A stretch of DNA of 64,000 nt. Source: DASZIT01 sp963770635 (GTDB taxonomy: Bacteria > Actinomycetota > Acidimicrobiia > Acidimicrobiales > RAAP-2). Under the pieces are notes generated by a model, which was not told where the DNA came from, ran no database searches, and saw only the letters and a list, made by a program, of their open reading frames with translations. Position 1 is the stretch's first letter; each line of letters starts with the position of its first letter. The stretch lies in contig CAVYQI010000004.1 of NCBI GenBank assembly GCA_963770635.1, forward strand, positions 310,001 to 374,000. The letters run 5' to 3'. Shown one piece after another: positions 41,208 to 49,970 of the stretch. Position numbers and translations under genes: made by a program.

Positions 41208-41512
41208 GGTGCCTCCCCCAGGATCCGGGGCACCCGGAATCGGTGGTCCTCCACCGACGGGGCGGCGGCGAGGACCTCGTCGCGGTCCAGGGTCGGCGCC
41301 AACGTATCGGGGCGGAGCACGTTGGTGACGGCCATGGCGTGCGCGGTGGCGGGCACGTCGGTGAGGTCGAGCTGGGCGATGTCGGCGGCGTGGTCGAGGA
41401 CCTCGGCCAACTGTCCGGTGAACAGCTCGAGTTCGTCATCGGTCAGATGGAGCCGGGCCAGGGCGGCCACGTGCGCCACGTCGTCCCGGGTCAACCGCGG
41501 GGCGGCCGCCAC
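41204..41512 (-). CDS. gatC: Asp-tRNA(Asn)/Glu-tRNA(Gln) amidotransferase subunit C
   Basis: A 102-residue small subunit that wraps around GatA and stabilises the complex. Diagnostic segments are LTRDDVAHVAALARLHLTDDELELFTGQLAEVLDHAADI and NVLRPDTLAPTLDRDEVLAAAP followed by FRVPRIL. The start is GTG 41512, sharing a base with the TAG stop of the upstream esterase, so the esterase gene probably belongs to the same transcript. The longer upstream frame is a shadow of the esterase. Confidence 0.94.
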   Translation of the reverse strand: MAAAPRLTRDDVAHVAALARLHLTDDELELFTGQLAEVLDHAADIAQLDLTDVPATAHAMAVTNVLRPDTLAPTLDRDEVLAAAPSVEDHRFRVPRILGEAP

Positions 41513-42288
41513 TAGGACGCCCGCGCCGTGCCCGGGCCGCCCAGGACGTCGCCGGCGAAGGCCACCACCCGCTCCTCGATCACGGGTGCATCCCAGTCGA
41601 GGGTGGCCACGTGGTAACTCCTCTCGAGGTAGATCCTCTCGACCGGACCGGCCACCTTCTGCTCGAGAACGTCGCCGGATTCGACTCCCACCACGTGGTC
41701 GACCCGGCTGCTCAGCAACAGGGTGGGGCACCGGATCTGACCCAACAGCGGCTCGACCGAGTCGACCCCCTCGAACAGGGAGAGCGCCGCCGCCAGCGGG
41801 GACTCGGGGTAGGCGGCCTCCACCGAACCCTCCTTGGCGATGTCCGATCCGATGCCGTCGACCACCTCGGCTCCCCCGGCCAGCAGGTCCCGGATGACGG
41901 CCCGGAAGTCCTCGGCCGGCGGATCGACCAACGGGTTGATCACCGCGATGCCGGCGACCTCGGGGTGATGGGCGGCCAACCAGCAGCTCAGCGTGCCCCC
42001 CATGGACAAGCCGGTCACCACTACCTTGTCGCAGCGGGCCGACAGTCCCCGGTAGGCAGCTTCGGCCGCGCCCGACCAGTCCTCCCACCGGGTGGGGATC
42101 ATGTCCTCGACCGAGGTCCCGTGTCCGGGGAGGAGCGGCAGGTCGACGGTGAAGCCCGCCTTCCCGAGGGCCATGGCCAGCGGTCGCATCGACTGGGGGT
42201 TCCCGGTGAAGCCGTGGAGGACGAGCGCTCCGTGGGAACCGCCTTCGGAAGACCACGGTTCGGCACCGGACATGATCGGGGCAGTCAT
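41512..42288 (-). CDS. Alpha/beta hydrolase (carboxylesterase-like)
   Basis: A 258-residue esterase of the monoacylglycerol-lipase/Est30 type: the oxyanion region LVLHGFTGNP, the nucleophile elbow VVTGLSMGGTLSCWLA (Ser in GLSMGG), the acid in LLLSSRVDHVVGVESG (Asp in RVDHVV) and the His in ERSYHVATLDWD. The ATG at 42288 lies 8 bases after a TAGCAT box without a ribosome site, indicating a leaderless start for the esterase-gatCAB transcript. It is cytosolic by lack of a signal peptide; the ester substrate is unknown. Confidence 0.9.
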   Translation of the reverse strand: MTAPIMSGAEPWSSEGGSHGALVLHGFTGNPQSMRPLAMALGKAGFTVDLPLLPGHGTSVEDMIPTRWEDWSGAAEAAYRGLSARCDKVVVTGLSMGGTLSCWLAAHHPEVAGIAVINPLVDPPAEDFRAVIRDLLAGGAEVVDGIGSDIAKEGSVEAAYPESPLAAALSLFEGVDSVEPLLGQIRCPTLLLSSRVDHVVGVESGDVLEQKVAGPVERIYLERSYHVATLDWDAPVIEERVVAFAGDVLGGPGTARAS

Positions 42289-42410
42289 GGTTCGGCATGC
42301 TACCGGCGATGACCGAGCGGCCCGACTCTCACCTCGGGTCCCGTATTCCAGCGAGGCTATGGTTGCCCCGCAGTAGAGACCCGCACGTACAGGCAAGGAG
42401 CAACGCACCC

Positions 42411-42818
42411 ATGGCCACATATCCTTTTCTCAGCGACGACTGGCTCACCGAGGCCAGGGCCATCCGGGCCGAGTTCGACGGGAAAGGTGCGCCGATTCCG
42501 CACGCCGTGCGGATGAACCTGGTGATCACCCAGGTGCCCTTCGGGGACGGCACCGTCAACGCCCACATGGACACCACCTCAGGCCAGCTCGAGCTGGACA
42601 TGGATCACATCGACCCGGCCGACCTGAAGGTCACCCTCGACTACGACATCGCCAAGTCGATTCTCATCGAGGGGAACCAGCAGGCGGGCATGCAGGCGTT
42701 CATGTCCGGCAAGGTGAAGGTCGAGGGCGACATCGCCAAGCTGATGGCCATGCAGACCGGCGGGGCCGATCCGACCACCGAGATGGTGGCGGCCCGCATC
42801 AAGGCCATCACCGAATAG
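42411..42818 (+). CDS. SCP2 sterol-binding domain protein
   Basis: A 135-residue single-domain protein of the SCP2 fold, which binds lipids or acyl chains in a hydrophobic tunnel. The C-terminal half shows it clearly: TLDYDIAKSILIEGNQQAGMQAFMSGKVKVEGDIAKLMAMQT. The ATG is set by AAGGAG 10 bases upstream. It is divergent from the esterase-gatCAB operon and ends 1 base from the convergent MFS gene. It probably serves lipid handling together with the acyl-CoA enzymes of this organism; no direct partner is visible. Confidence 0.9.
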   Translation: MATYPFLSDDWLTEARAIRAEFDGKGAPIPHAVRMNLVITQVPFGDGTVNAHMDTTSGQLELDMDHIDPADLKVTLDYDIAKSILIEGNQQAGMQAFMSGKVKVEGDIAKLMAMQTGGADPTTEMVAARIKAITE

Positions 42819-42819
42819 T

Positions 42820-44445
42820 TCAACCGGTCCGGCCGGCGACCGCCTTCCGTCGCCCCGGTCGGGGGGTGTTCCTCGTGAACACCGCGCAGGCGGTGGCGGC
42901 CAGGGCCACCACCACCCCGACCAGGTAGGCCCGGTGGAACGAGGCCAGGGATCCGACACCGCCGTGAGCCGACGCCTGCACGGTGACCATGACCTGGATC
43001 CCGGCCACCACCCCGATCTGGGTGACCATCTGCTGGGCGGCGCTCATCACCCCCAACTCATCGAGCGCCACCTCGTTGGAGGACGACGAGGTGGTCGACG
43101 GCGTGACGATGCCGATGCCGGCGCCGGATAGGGCCAGGGCGATGAAGATGACCACCAGTGACGGGTGCGCCCCGATCTGGGTGAACACCACCATCGAGCC
43201 GGCCAGGATCAAGCAGCCGACCACCGTGGAGATCCGTTCACCGATCACCACCGCGGCGTACCCGGCCACCGGCGCGATGACCGAGAACAGCAGGGGCCGG
43301 GCGGTTGACACCAGGCCGGCCCGGGTTTCGCTGTAGCCGTAGATGCCTTCCATCAACAGCGGAAACAGGAAGAAGCCGCCCATGTAGGAGAAGTTGGTGA
43401 ACGTCTTGGCCGCCAACGGGAAGGTGAAATTCCGTAGGCGGAAATACCGCAGCGGGATCAGCGGGTGGTCGGTCCGCTGCTCCTGGACCACGAACCCGAT
43501 GCCGGCGGCGATCGAGATTCCGAAGATACCCAGGATGAGCGGCGATCCGAACCCCCGGGAAGGCGCCAGGTTGAGCGCCATCAGCCCCGCGGTCACCGAG
43601 GCGGCCAGCGTGAAGGATCCGATCCAGTCGAGATGGCGCCACGGGCTGTGCCGGGGTTCGCCCACCGCGCTTCCCGCTTCGCCCTCCTCCTCGGCAACCA
43701 CGGGGGAAACCGGGCCGCGGCCGGGCAGCACGATCACGGCCAGCACCGCGGCCATCGCCATCAAGGGCAGCTCCCCCCAGAACAGGGCCCGCCATCCGAG
43801 GTACTGGATGACCGGGGCGCCGACGGTGACCCCGATCACCGGGCCCCCGGCCCCGACCAGGGCCCACCAGCCCATGGCCTTGACCCGGTCCTCGTTGGAG
43901 AAGACCTGGAGCATCAGCGCCATCGACGCCGCCCCGGTGGCGGCTCCCTCCACCCCGTCGAGCAGGCGGGCTCCGATCAGCACCCCGGCGGTGGGGGCGG
44001 TGGCGGTCAGAATCACGCAGACCGCGGCTCCGAGCAGGCCCCACAGGTAGAGGCGCCGGTAGCCGCCGATGTCCCCGAACTTGCCGAGGATCGGCGCCGC
44101 CACCCCGAAGGCCAGCAGCGGACCGGTCGATGTCCAGGTGAGGGTCGAGACCGAGGTGTGGAGCTGGTGGGCGACCTGCGGGAGGGCCACCACGAAGACA
44201 GTGAAGGTGATGTTGACCGACAGGAGCCCGGCCAGCACCGTCCACAGCACCCACCACTGGTACCGGTCGGAGCTGCGGACCTTGCGATGCATCCGGTGCC
44301 GGAAGAGGACCGGCCAGGGAACGACGATCCCACCCTCGGCACCGGCGCCACCACCGCTGACCAACGCCTCGGCCTCGACCGCCTCCGAGGCATCGAAGCT
44401 GTGCTCTCTCCCGGCGGTTCCCCCCCGATTGGGTGACGCCACCAC
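42820..44445 (-). CDS. MFS transporter (DHA2, 14-span drug exporter type)
   Basis: A 541-residue membrane protein with a long soluble N-terminus of about 60 residues, then about 14 spans. Motifs: ITFTVFVVALPQVAHQLHTSVSTLTW, GKFGDIGGYRRLYLWG (loop-2 motif) and ARLLDGVEGAATGAASMAL. This is the drug:H+ antiporter-2 family, related to EmrB/QacA. It starts GTG-GTG immediately after the SDR stop with no gap, so it shares a message with that gene. The exported compound is unknown. Confidence 0.9.
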   Translation of the reverse strand: MVASPNRGGTAGREHSFDASEAVEAEALVSGGGAGAEGGIVVPWPVLFRHRMHRKVRSSDRYQWWVLWTVLAGLLSVNITFTVFVVALPQVAHQLHTSVSTLTWTSTGPLLAFGVAAPILGKFGDIGGYRRLYLWGLLGAAVCVILTATAPTAGVLIGARLLDGVEGAATGAASMALMLQVFSNEDRVKAMGWWALVGAGGPVIGVTVGAPVIQYLGWRALFWGELPLMAMAAVLAVIVLPGRGPVSPVVAEEEGEAGSAVGEPRHSPWRHLDWIGSFTLAASVTAGLMALNLAPSRGFGSPLILGIFGISIAAGIGFVVQEQRTDHPLIPLRYFRLRNFTFPLAAKTFTNFSYMGGFFLFPLLMEGIYGYSETRAGLVSTARPLLFSVIAPVAGYAAVVIGERISTVVGCLILAGSMVVFTQIGAHPSLVVIFIALALSGAGIGIVTPSTTSSSSNEVALDELGVMSAAQQMVTQIGVVAGIQVMVTVQASAHGGVGSLASFHRAYLVGVVVALAATACAVFTRNTPRPGRRKAVAGRTG

Positions 44446-45324
44446 TCAGCCGCCGAGCAGGTGCATCTCCGTCTGGAGCTCCGCAACTGTCCATCGGTCG
44501 TTCTTCTCGAGGGTGTCGGTCATCGTCCAGGGTTGGAACCGACGGATGAGACCGCCTTGAACCAGGTAGACCTGGCCGGTGGTCGGCGCATCCCGGGTGG
44601 CCAGGTAGGCGACCAACGGGGACACGTTGGCGGGGTCCCAGCTGTCGAAGACCGAGGCATCCGCCGGGGCCTGCACGATCTCGGAGAGACCCGGCGTCTG
44701 CTCGGTCAAGCGGGTACGGGCGGCCGGGGCGATGGCATTGACCCGGATCCCGTACCGCCCGAGCTCCTCGGCGGCGATGATGGTGAGCGCCCCGATCCCA
44801 GCTTTGGCGGTGCCGTAGTTGGTCTGGCCCGGGTTCCCCAGCAGTCCAGATGTCGACGAGGTGTTGATGACCGACGCCTGCACCTCGACGCCGTCCTTGG
44901 TCTGCTGGCGCCAGTAGGCAGCCGCGTGGCGGAGCGGGACGAAGTGACCTTTGAGGTGAACCTTGATGACCGAGTCCCACTCCTCTTCGGACATGTTGAC
45001 CAGCACCCGGTCTCGCAGGATCCCGGCGTTGTTCACCAACACGTGCAGGTTCCCGAAGGCCTCGACGGCGGTCTCGATCAGTCGCTTCCCGCCGTCCCAG
45101 TCGGTGATGTCGTCGGCGTTGGCCACCGCCTCGCCGCCGGCGGCGGTGATCTCGTCCGCCACCAGCTGCGCCGACGACCTATCGGTCCCGGACCCGTCAG
45201 GGGCGCCGCCCAAGTCGTTGACCACGACTTTTGCCCCTTCGGCGGCGAAGAGGAGCGCATGTTCGCGGCCGAGCCCCCGGCCGGCGCCGGTAATGATGGC
45301 AACCCGCCCGTCCAGTGCGCCCAT
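44446..45324 (-). CDS. Short-chain dehydrogenase/reductase (17beta-HSD4/MFE-2-like)
   Basis: A 292-residue Rossmann enzyme. The cofactor loop is ITGAGRGLGREHALLFAAEGAKVVVNDLGG, the hallmark of the (3R)-hydroxyacyl-CoA dehydrogenase/17beta-HSD4 group; NNAG (VLVNNAGILRD), the catalytic Ser in NTSSTSGLLG and the YxxxK in NYGTAKAG are intact. It oxidises hydroxyacyl-CoA or steroid alcohols with NAD+. The ATG at 45324 has a GGGGGG-TTGGAG stretch upstream. An MFS gene follows without a gap. Confidence 0.9.
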   Translation of the reverse strand: MGALDGRVAIITGAGRGLGREHALLFAAEGAKVVVNDLGGAPDGSGTDRSSAQLVADEITAAGGEAVANADDITDWDGGKRLIETAVEAFGNLHVLVNNAGILRDRVLVNMSEEEWDSVIKVHLKGHFVPLRHAAAYWRQQTKDGVEVQASVINTSSTSGLLGNPGQTNYGTAKAGIGALTIIAAEELGRYGIRVNAIAPAARTRLTEQTPGLSEIVQAPADASVFDSWDPANVSPLVAYLATRDAPTTGQVYLVQGGLIRRFQPWTMTDTLEKNDRWTVAELQTEMHLLGG

Positions 45325-45425
45325 GCTCCAACCCCCCTTGTCGACCAACCGGGTGCCCGGGCAACGCCACGGCCGGCGGTTGGCTGCCAATCGTGCGCCT
45401 ACGTTGGCAGGGCCTCACACCGCGG

Positions 45426-46556
45426 TCAAACCGGGACGGCTCCCGATCGGGTCCCGTCACGGGGTGGTCGATCCACCGCGGCGCCCAGCCCCGGGTCGGT
45501 CACCGAGCGGGCCATCCGTCGTGTCCGGTCACGACTCCCGGCAATGAGGACGTATTCGGTGTTCCGTAGATGGGACACGGTCCCCACCTTGTGCCCGGCC
45601 GGGTTGTGGATGCCGATCCTCGCCCCGACATAGCGGGCGGAATCGAACGACACCACTTCGACGTGGCCTCTCGCCGCGCACATGTCATAGAGCTCGTCGA
45701 GGCTCAACCACGACTCGTTGTTGTAGGACAGGACAACGGTGTCGGCCCGGACCGCGGCGATGACCCCGGCCAGCGCCGCCGGCATGGTCTGGCGGCGGTT
45801 GAACTGGCTCCTCCCGGTGGGCAACCGGAGGTCCTCGCGTTTGCAGGCGACGCCGTAGTGGACCGGGGCGTCCCACTCCACCAACGTCTCCCACACGTGA
45901 TAGTTCGACTCGTACCGGTGCTGGTTGTAGGGAGGATCGAGATAGGCCAGATGGACGTCGGACAGCGTGTCGGAGCCTTCACCCACCAACAGACAGGCAT
46001 CGCCCCGCACCGCCCGACCGGCGCCTGGCAGCATCTCCGGGACCCGCAGGGTGAGCGGCCGATCGGCTCTGGAGGCCCACTGCTTGAGGTAGGCCATCTG
46101 CACCCCGGTGGTCGAGTCCACCCGGTCGGCGGCTTCGAGCAGGCTGGTCATCAGCACCGGCCACAGGGGGGTCCCGGCGTAGCCCGCCTCGATGGCGTCG
46201 CGGATGGCATCGATGCGGGCACCGTTCTCCGGCCGGAAGAACCTCGACGACCGGCAGAAGGTGTCGGTGACGTACCCGGGGCGCCCGTCCAACCGGTTGA
46301 GCTGCTCCACCGCCGCGGCGACCTCGGACAGGAACGACGGCGACGTTTCCGGATCGGTGGCCACGTAGCACTGGGCCAGCACGTGCGCGGCCCGGGAGCT
46401 GTCCACCGCGGTGGTGTGGATCCCGAGCCGCTTGAGGGCCTGGGCCACCCGGGTGGTGCCGGTGAACAGATCGAGGGCGGTCTCCGCCCCCGAGGCCAGG
46501 GCCATCTCGGTGAGGGCGGGAACCAGACGGCGTTTGGACCCGAGGTACTTGATCAC
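45426..46556 (-). CDS. DNA adenine methylase (D12 class), orphan
   Basis: A 376-residue N6-adenine DNA methyltransferase. The N-terminus IKYLGSKRRLVPALTEMA and DLFTGTTRVAQALKRLG form the SAM-binding part (FxGxG variant), and the catalytic motif is YLDPPYNQHRYESNYH. No restriction endonuclease, specificity subunit or Vsr gene is nearby, so it is an orphan, perhaps regulatory or protective. The GTG start lies 22 bases after the small Cys/His gene and has no clear ribosome site. The recognition sequence is unknown. The last 40 residues are basic and low-complexity. Confidence 0.87.
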   Translation of the reverse strand: MIKYLGSKRRLVPALTEMALASGAETALDLFTGTTRVAQALKRLGIHTTAVDSSRAAHVLAQCYVATDPETSPSFLSEVAAAVEQLNRLDGRPGYVTDTFCRSSRFFRPENGARIDAIRDAIEAGYAGTPLWPVLMTSLLEAADRVDSTTGVQMAYLKQWASRADRPLTLRVPEMLPGAGRAVRGDACLLVGEGSDTLSDVHLAYLDPPYNQHRYESNYHVWETLVEWDAPVHYGVACKREDLRLPTGRSQFNRRQTMPAALAGVIAAVRADTVVLSYNNESWLSLDELYDMCAARGHVEVVSFDSARYVGARIGIHNPAGHKVGTVSHLRNTEYVLIAGSRDRTRRMARSVTDPGLGAAVDRPPRDGTRSGAVPV

Positions 46557-46578
46557 CGGTTGACGGATCCCGCGCCGC

Positions 46579-46896
46579 TCACTTGCGACCGAACCGGCGG
46601 AACCACCAGTTGGGGTCGCGGGCGTGGGCGTGGAAGTGATCGGGGATCTGCCGCATCACCCGGTCGAACGACCACCCGTCGACCCCCAGACGCTGGTCGG
46701 CGACCGAGCCCAATCGGGCCAGCATGTGCTCCACCTCCGCCTCCGACGGCTCGCTGCCGTGGGACTTCCACACCACCATGGGTACGTCGCAGATTTCGCA
46801 GTCGGCCACCCAGCAGGTGTCGTCCTCGTAGAACCACTCGGTGATCCGGGCCGCCTCGCACAGCTCGCAGTCGGGTACGGCATGGGGAGGGGTCAC
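46579..46896 (-). CDS. Small Cys/His-rich conserved protein (possibly HIT-like)
   Basis: A 105-residue protein with two Cys pairs (CELC at residues 10-13 and CEIC about 23 residues later), then VPMVVWKSHG and a C-terminal HFHAHARDPNWWF. The pairs suggest zinc binding, and the PMVV...H...HFHAH layout is reminiscent of HIT-fold proteins, but the identity is not certain. The GTG start overlaps the PASTA kinase stop (GTGA), so it is translated with the kinase. No function is proposed. Confidence 0.72.
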   Translation of the reverse strand: MTPPHAVPDCELCEAARITEWFYEDDTCWVADCEICDVPMVVWKSHGSEPSEAEVEHMLARLGSVADQRLGVDGWSFDRVMRQIPDHFHAHARDPNWWFRRFGRK

Positions 46897-48857
46897 GCGG
46901 TGTAGATGTTGATCGCGGTGCCGGGCGAGACGTTGGTCCCGGCATCGGGGGTGGTGAGGAACACCTTTCCCTTGGCCGGTCCGTAGACAGCGCCGACCGT
47001 CAGTCCCTTCTGCTGCAACGTGGTGGTGGCCTGGTCGACGGTATCGCCGGACAGGTTCGGGACCGGCACCGGCTGGGGACCGAGGGAGACGCTCACGGTG
47101 ACGGTCGACCCGAAGGGCGCCGGCCCGGCCGACGGATCCGGCGAGGTGCCGATGACCTGTCCGACCGGCACCGTCGAGCTGTAGGCGTTGGCCTGGACGG
47201 GGTTGAACCCGGCGGCGGTCAGGGCGGCAGACGCGCTGGCGTAGGTCGAACCGGGCCCAGTCACCGGCGGGATGGCCACCGGGGCATGGCCCTTGGAGAG
47301 GATGATGGTCACCGTCGACCCGTAGGTGGCGGTAGTCGAGGGGCTGGAGCCGAGGATCTGACCGGCCGCTACCGTCGGGTTGTACTGGGCGGCACTGTCT
47401 GGACAGACACCCACCAGGTGCACCGCGGCGAGCGCCTGAATGGCGTCGGCGCAGCTCTGGTACGACGTCAGGTTGGTCGGGATCGCCACCGGTGGGAGGC
47501 CCTTGGAGACGACCACGTTGATGGTGGTTCCCTCCTTGGCCATGGTCGGATTATGGCCGGACTTGGCCGCCGGCTGCTGGCTGAGGATGACCCCCGGGGC
47601 CGCCGTGGTGCTGAACTGGGCGCCGCTCTGATGGACGTTGAAGTGGTCAGAGGAGACGGCCTTGACCGCCAGCGGCACCGTCTTGCCCACCAGCGAGGGC
47701 ACCGCGTGGCTGGCGGTGAACAGCTGCTGCCGGAACGCCACCACCACCCCGGCGACGATCAGTACGGCCACTGCCGCGGCGATCCCCGCTCTCCATGGCC
47801 ACCGCCGTGTCGGTCTCGGGTCGCCGGTCCCGGGTGCCGGCGGCTCGGTGACGCGATTGGGCTTGCCGGCCGGCTTCTCCGGTGACAGCAAGGCAGTGGC
47901 CACGCCCAGCTCGGTGGCGTCGGCGCCATCCGACCAGGTTCTCCGGCCGACGTCCGATCCCACCCGCGCCGGATCGGCGCGGCCCGGGTCAGTGACCGTC
48001 ACGGCTTCGGCCAGCACCAGCGGCTCGGGCTCGGGGAGGGCGATCTCGAGGGCCTGCAGCCTCAGGATCAACCCGGCGGCGTCGTAGCGCTCATCTGGCT
48101 CGGGGGCGGCTGCCCACACCAGCACGTCATTGAGCGGGCCGAGCGCCTCGTGTTCGGGCAACAGTGTCCCGACCCGGGCCATCAGGGTGGCAACCGTGGT
48201 GTCCCCGGCGAACGGTACCTTCCCGGTCACTCCTTCATACAGCACCAACGCCAGGGAGTAGACATCGGCTCTCCCGTCGAGCGTCCACCCCTCCACCTGT
48301 TCGGGGGCGGCGTACCGGGCCGTTCCCAGGATCGCCCCGTCCGGCTCGGTCCAGGCGGCTTCGGCCAGGGCGCGGGCCAAGCCGAAGTCAGCGATCCTCA
48401 ATCGCCGCTCGGCGTCGAACAACAGGTTGGCCGGCTTGATGTCCCGATGCACCAACCCCCGACGGTGGGCGTAGTCGAGGCCGGCAGCGGCTTCGAGGCC
48501 GACGCGTACCGCCTGCTCGGGGGTAAGGAGGCGCCCCGAGTCGTAGATCTGGCGGAGGCTGCCTCCGGCCAGGTACTCCAGGACCAGATACGGCTCGCCC
48601 CCCTCTTCGCCCCAGTCGTAGACCTGGAGGATGTTCGGGTGATTGAGGGCGGCCACCGCCCGCGCCTCGGCCCGGAACCTCTTGAGAAAGGACATGTCGC
48701 CGGCCAACGCCGGGTGGAGCACCTTGATCGCCACCTTCCGGTGGAGGTTGACGTCTTCGGCGAGGTACACGTGCGCGGACGCGCCGGTGCCCAGGGCGGT
48801 TACAAGTCGGTAGCGGTCGCCGAGGACCCGCCCGATGGAGTCCGTAATGCTCGGCAT
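46893..48857 (-). CDS. Serine/threonine protein kinase with PASTA domains (PknB-like)
   Basis: A 654-residue transmembrane kinase. The N-terminal kinase domain has the glycine loop GTGASAHVYLAED, Lys in VAIKVL, HRDIKPANLLFD, DFGLARAL and AAPEQV. A linker leads to one membrane span (about residues 357-378), followed by four extracellular PASTA-like modules (VPSLVGKT..., VAIPTNLT..., VAIPPVTGP..., VPVPNLSGDT...) that bind muropeptides. Such kinases coordinate cell-wall synthesis and division. AGAGGA lies 4 bases before the ATG. It opens the run kinase, Cys/His protein, DNA methylase, SDR, MFS. Confidence 0.93.
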   Translation of the reverse strand: MPSITDSIGRVLGDRYRLVTALGTGASAHVYLAEDVNLHRKVAIKVLHPALAGDMSFLKRFRAEARAVAALNHPNILQVYDWGEEGGEPYLVLEYLAGGSLRQIYDSGRLLTPEQAVRVGLEAAAGLDYAHRRGLVHRDIKPANLLFDAERRLRIADFGLARALAEAAWTEPDGAILGTARYAAPEQVEGWTLDGRADVYSLALVLYEGVTGKVPFAGDTTVATLMARVGTLLPEHEALGPLNDVLVWAAAPEPDERYDAAGLILRLQALEIALPEPEPLVLAEAVTVTDPGRADPARVGSDVGRRTWSDGADATELGVATALLSPEKPAGKPNRVTEPPAPGTGDPRPTRRWPWRAGIAAAVAVLIVAGVVVAFRQQLFTASHAVPSLVGKTVPLAVKAVSSDHFNVHQSGAQFSTTAAPGVILSQQPAAKSGHNPTMAKEGTTINVVVSKGLPPVAIPTNLTSYQSCADAIQALAAVHLVGVCPDSAAQYNPTVAAGQILGSSPSTTATYGSTVTIILSKGHAPVAIPPVTGPGSTYASASAALTAAGFNPVQANAYSSTVPVGQVIGTSPDPSAGPAPFGSTVTVSVSLGPQPVPVPNLSGDTVDQATTTLQQKGLTVGAVYGPAKGKVFLTTPDAGTNVSPGTAINIYTA

Positions 48858-48970
48858 CGTTCCTCTTAGGGTACCGATCGGTCAAGCACTTGCGGTGGAG
48901 GGTATCGCCCACCTGGGCATTCCCCTGATCCAGCCGGCGAACCCCTTCCCCCTCGGCGACCCCGCCGATT

Positions 48971-49900
48971 TCAGACAGCGAGTTGGAGGCCGGGAGGGGG
49001 GCTGCTCGGCCAGCCACTGGTGGCCAGGAGGTCGGTAATCTCCGAAGCCAGGGCGGCCGCGGCCCGGGAGGGAGCACGGTCTCCCCGATGCACCAATCCG
49101 ATCTGTCGCCGGAGGCTCGGCGATCGCAGCCGCAGTCGATGGAGGTTCGGGTGAGCGGCGGCCATGATGCTCGGCACGATGGCGGCACCGAGCCCGGCGC
49201 CGACCAGGGCCAGCACCCCGGCCATCTCCCCGCCTTCCAGGGCCCTCACCGGCTCGAAGCCGGCTTCGCGGCACACCCGGAGCGTCATGGCTCTGAGGTC
49301 GTAACCCTCCCGGAACATGACCAGCGGAACCTGGCGGAGGTCGGCAATCCCGATGCGTCGACGCCCGGCCAACGGGTGATCGGCACCGGTGACCACCACC
49401 AGCTCCTCGACGGCGAGGGTCAGGCTCTGGAGGAGCGGTTGGTGCAACGGCAGGATGGCCAGAGCGATATCGAGCTCGCCCGACTCGAGCCCGGCGACCA
49501 GTCGCTCGGATCCCTGCTCGGTGACGGCGAGGGCGACGCCGGGATAGCGGTGGTGAAAGCGACCGAGGGCCGCCGGGAGCAGCGTGGTACTGAGGCTCGG
49601 GGTGGCGCCGATGGCGACCCGGCCGCGGCGCAGGCTGTCCAGATCGGTGGCCTCGTCGACCAAGGTGGCCATGTCGGCCAGGGCCCGGCGAGCCAACGGC
49701 AGCAGGAGGTCACCGGCGCCGGTCAAAGTGACTTTCCCCGGAGCCCGATGGAAGAGCGGGGTGCCAAGGGTTCGCTCGAGCTGGCGGATCTGGGCGCTCA
49801 CCGACGGCTGGGCGACGTGGAGGCGTTCAGCCGCCCGGGTGAAGTGACGGTCTTCGGCCACGGCCACGAAGTACTCGAGTTGATGCAGCTGCGGTCCCAT
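48971..49900 (-). CDS. LysR family transcriptional regulator
   Basis: A 309-residue regulator. The winged helix is LHQLEYFVAVAEDRHFTRAAERLHVAQPSVSAQIRQLERTLG, and the effector domain follows (RVAIGATPSLSTTLLPAAL, ELDIALAILPLHQP). I use ATG 49900, which follows a TAGGCT box by 6 bases without a ribosome site; a GTG two codons upstream is possible. It is divergent from the membrane-protein gene at 49971 with a palindromic site between them, the usual LysR arrangement for activating a neighbour. The co-inducer is unknown. Confidence 0.93.
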   Translation of the reverse strand: MGPQLHQLEYFVAVAEDRHFTRAAERLHVAQPSVSAQIRQLERTLGTPLFHRAPGKVTLTGAGDLLLPLARRALADMATLVDEATDLDSLRRGRVAIGATPSLSTTLLPAALGRFHHRYPGVALAVTEQGSERLVAGLESGELDIALAILPLHQPLLQSLTLAVEELVVVTGADHPLAGRRRIGIADLRQVPLVMFREGYDLRAMTLRVCREAGFEPVRALEGGEMAGVLALVGAGLGAAIVPSIMAAAHPNLHRLRLRSPSLRRQIGLVHRGDRAPSRAAAALASEITDLLATSGWPSSPPPGLQLAV

Positions 49901-49920
49901 AGCCACAGCCTATGAAACTT

Positions 49921-49941
49921 AGACCAATCATGTCTTGGACT
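49921..49941. promoter_or_regulatory. Candidate LysR operator
   Basis: The 21-base site has outer arms AGACCAA and TTGGACT, complementary except at one position, with an ATG-rich centre; it therefore fits the loose T-N11-A dyad of LysR sites. It lies between the lysR -10 box (49907-49912) and the TACGGT box (49959-49964) of the divergent gene. Confidence 0.5.
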
Positions 49942-49970
49942 TCTAAAGGGCGCCTCCCTACGGTGAGACC

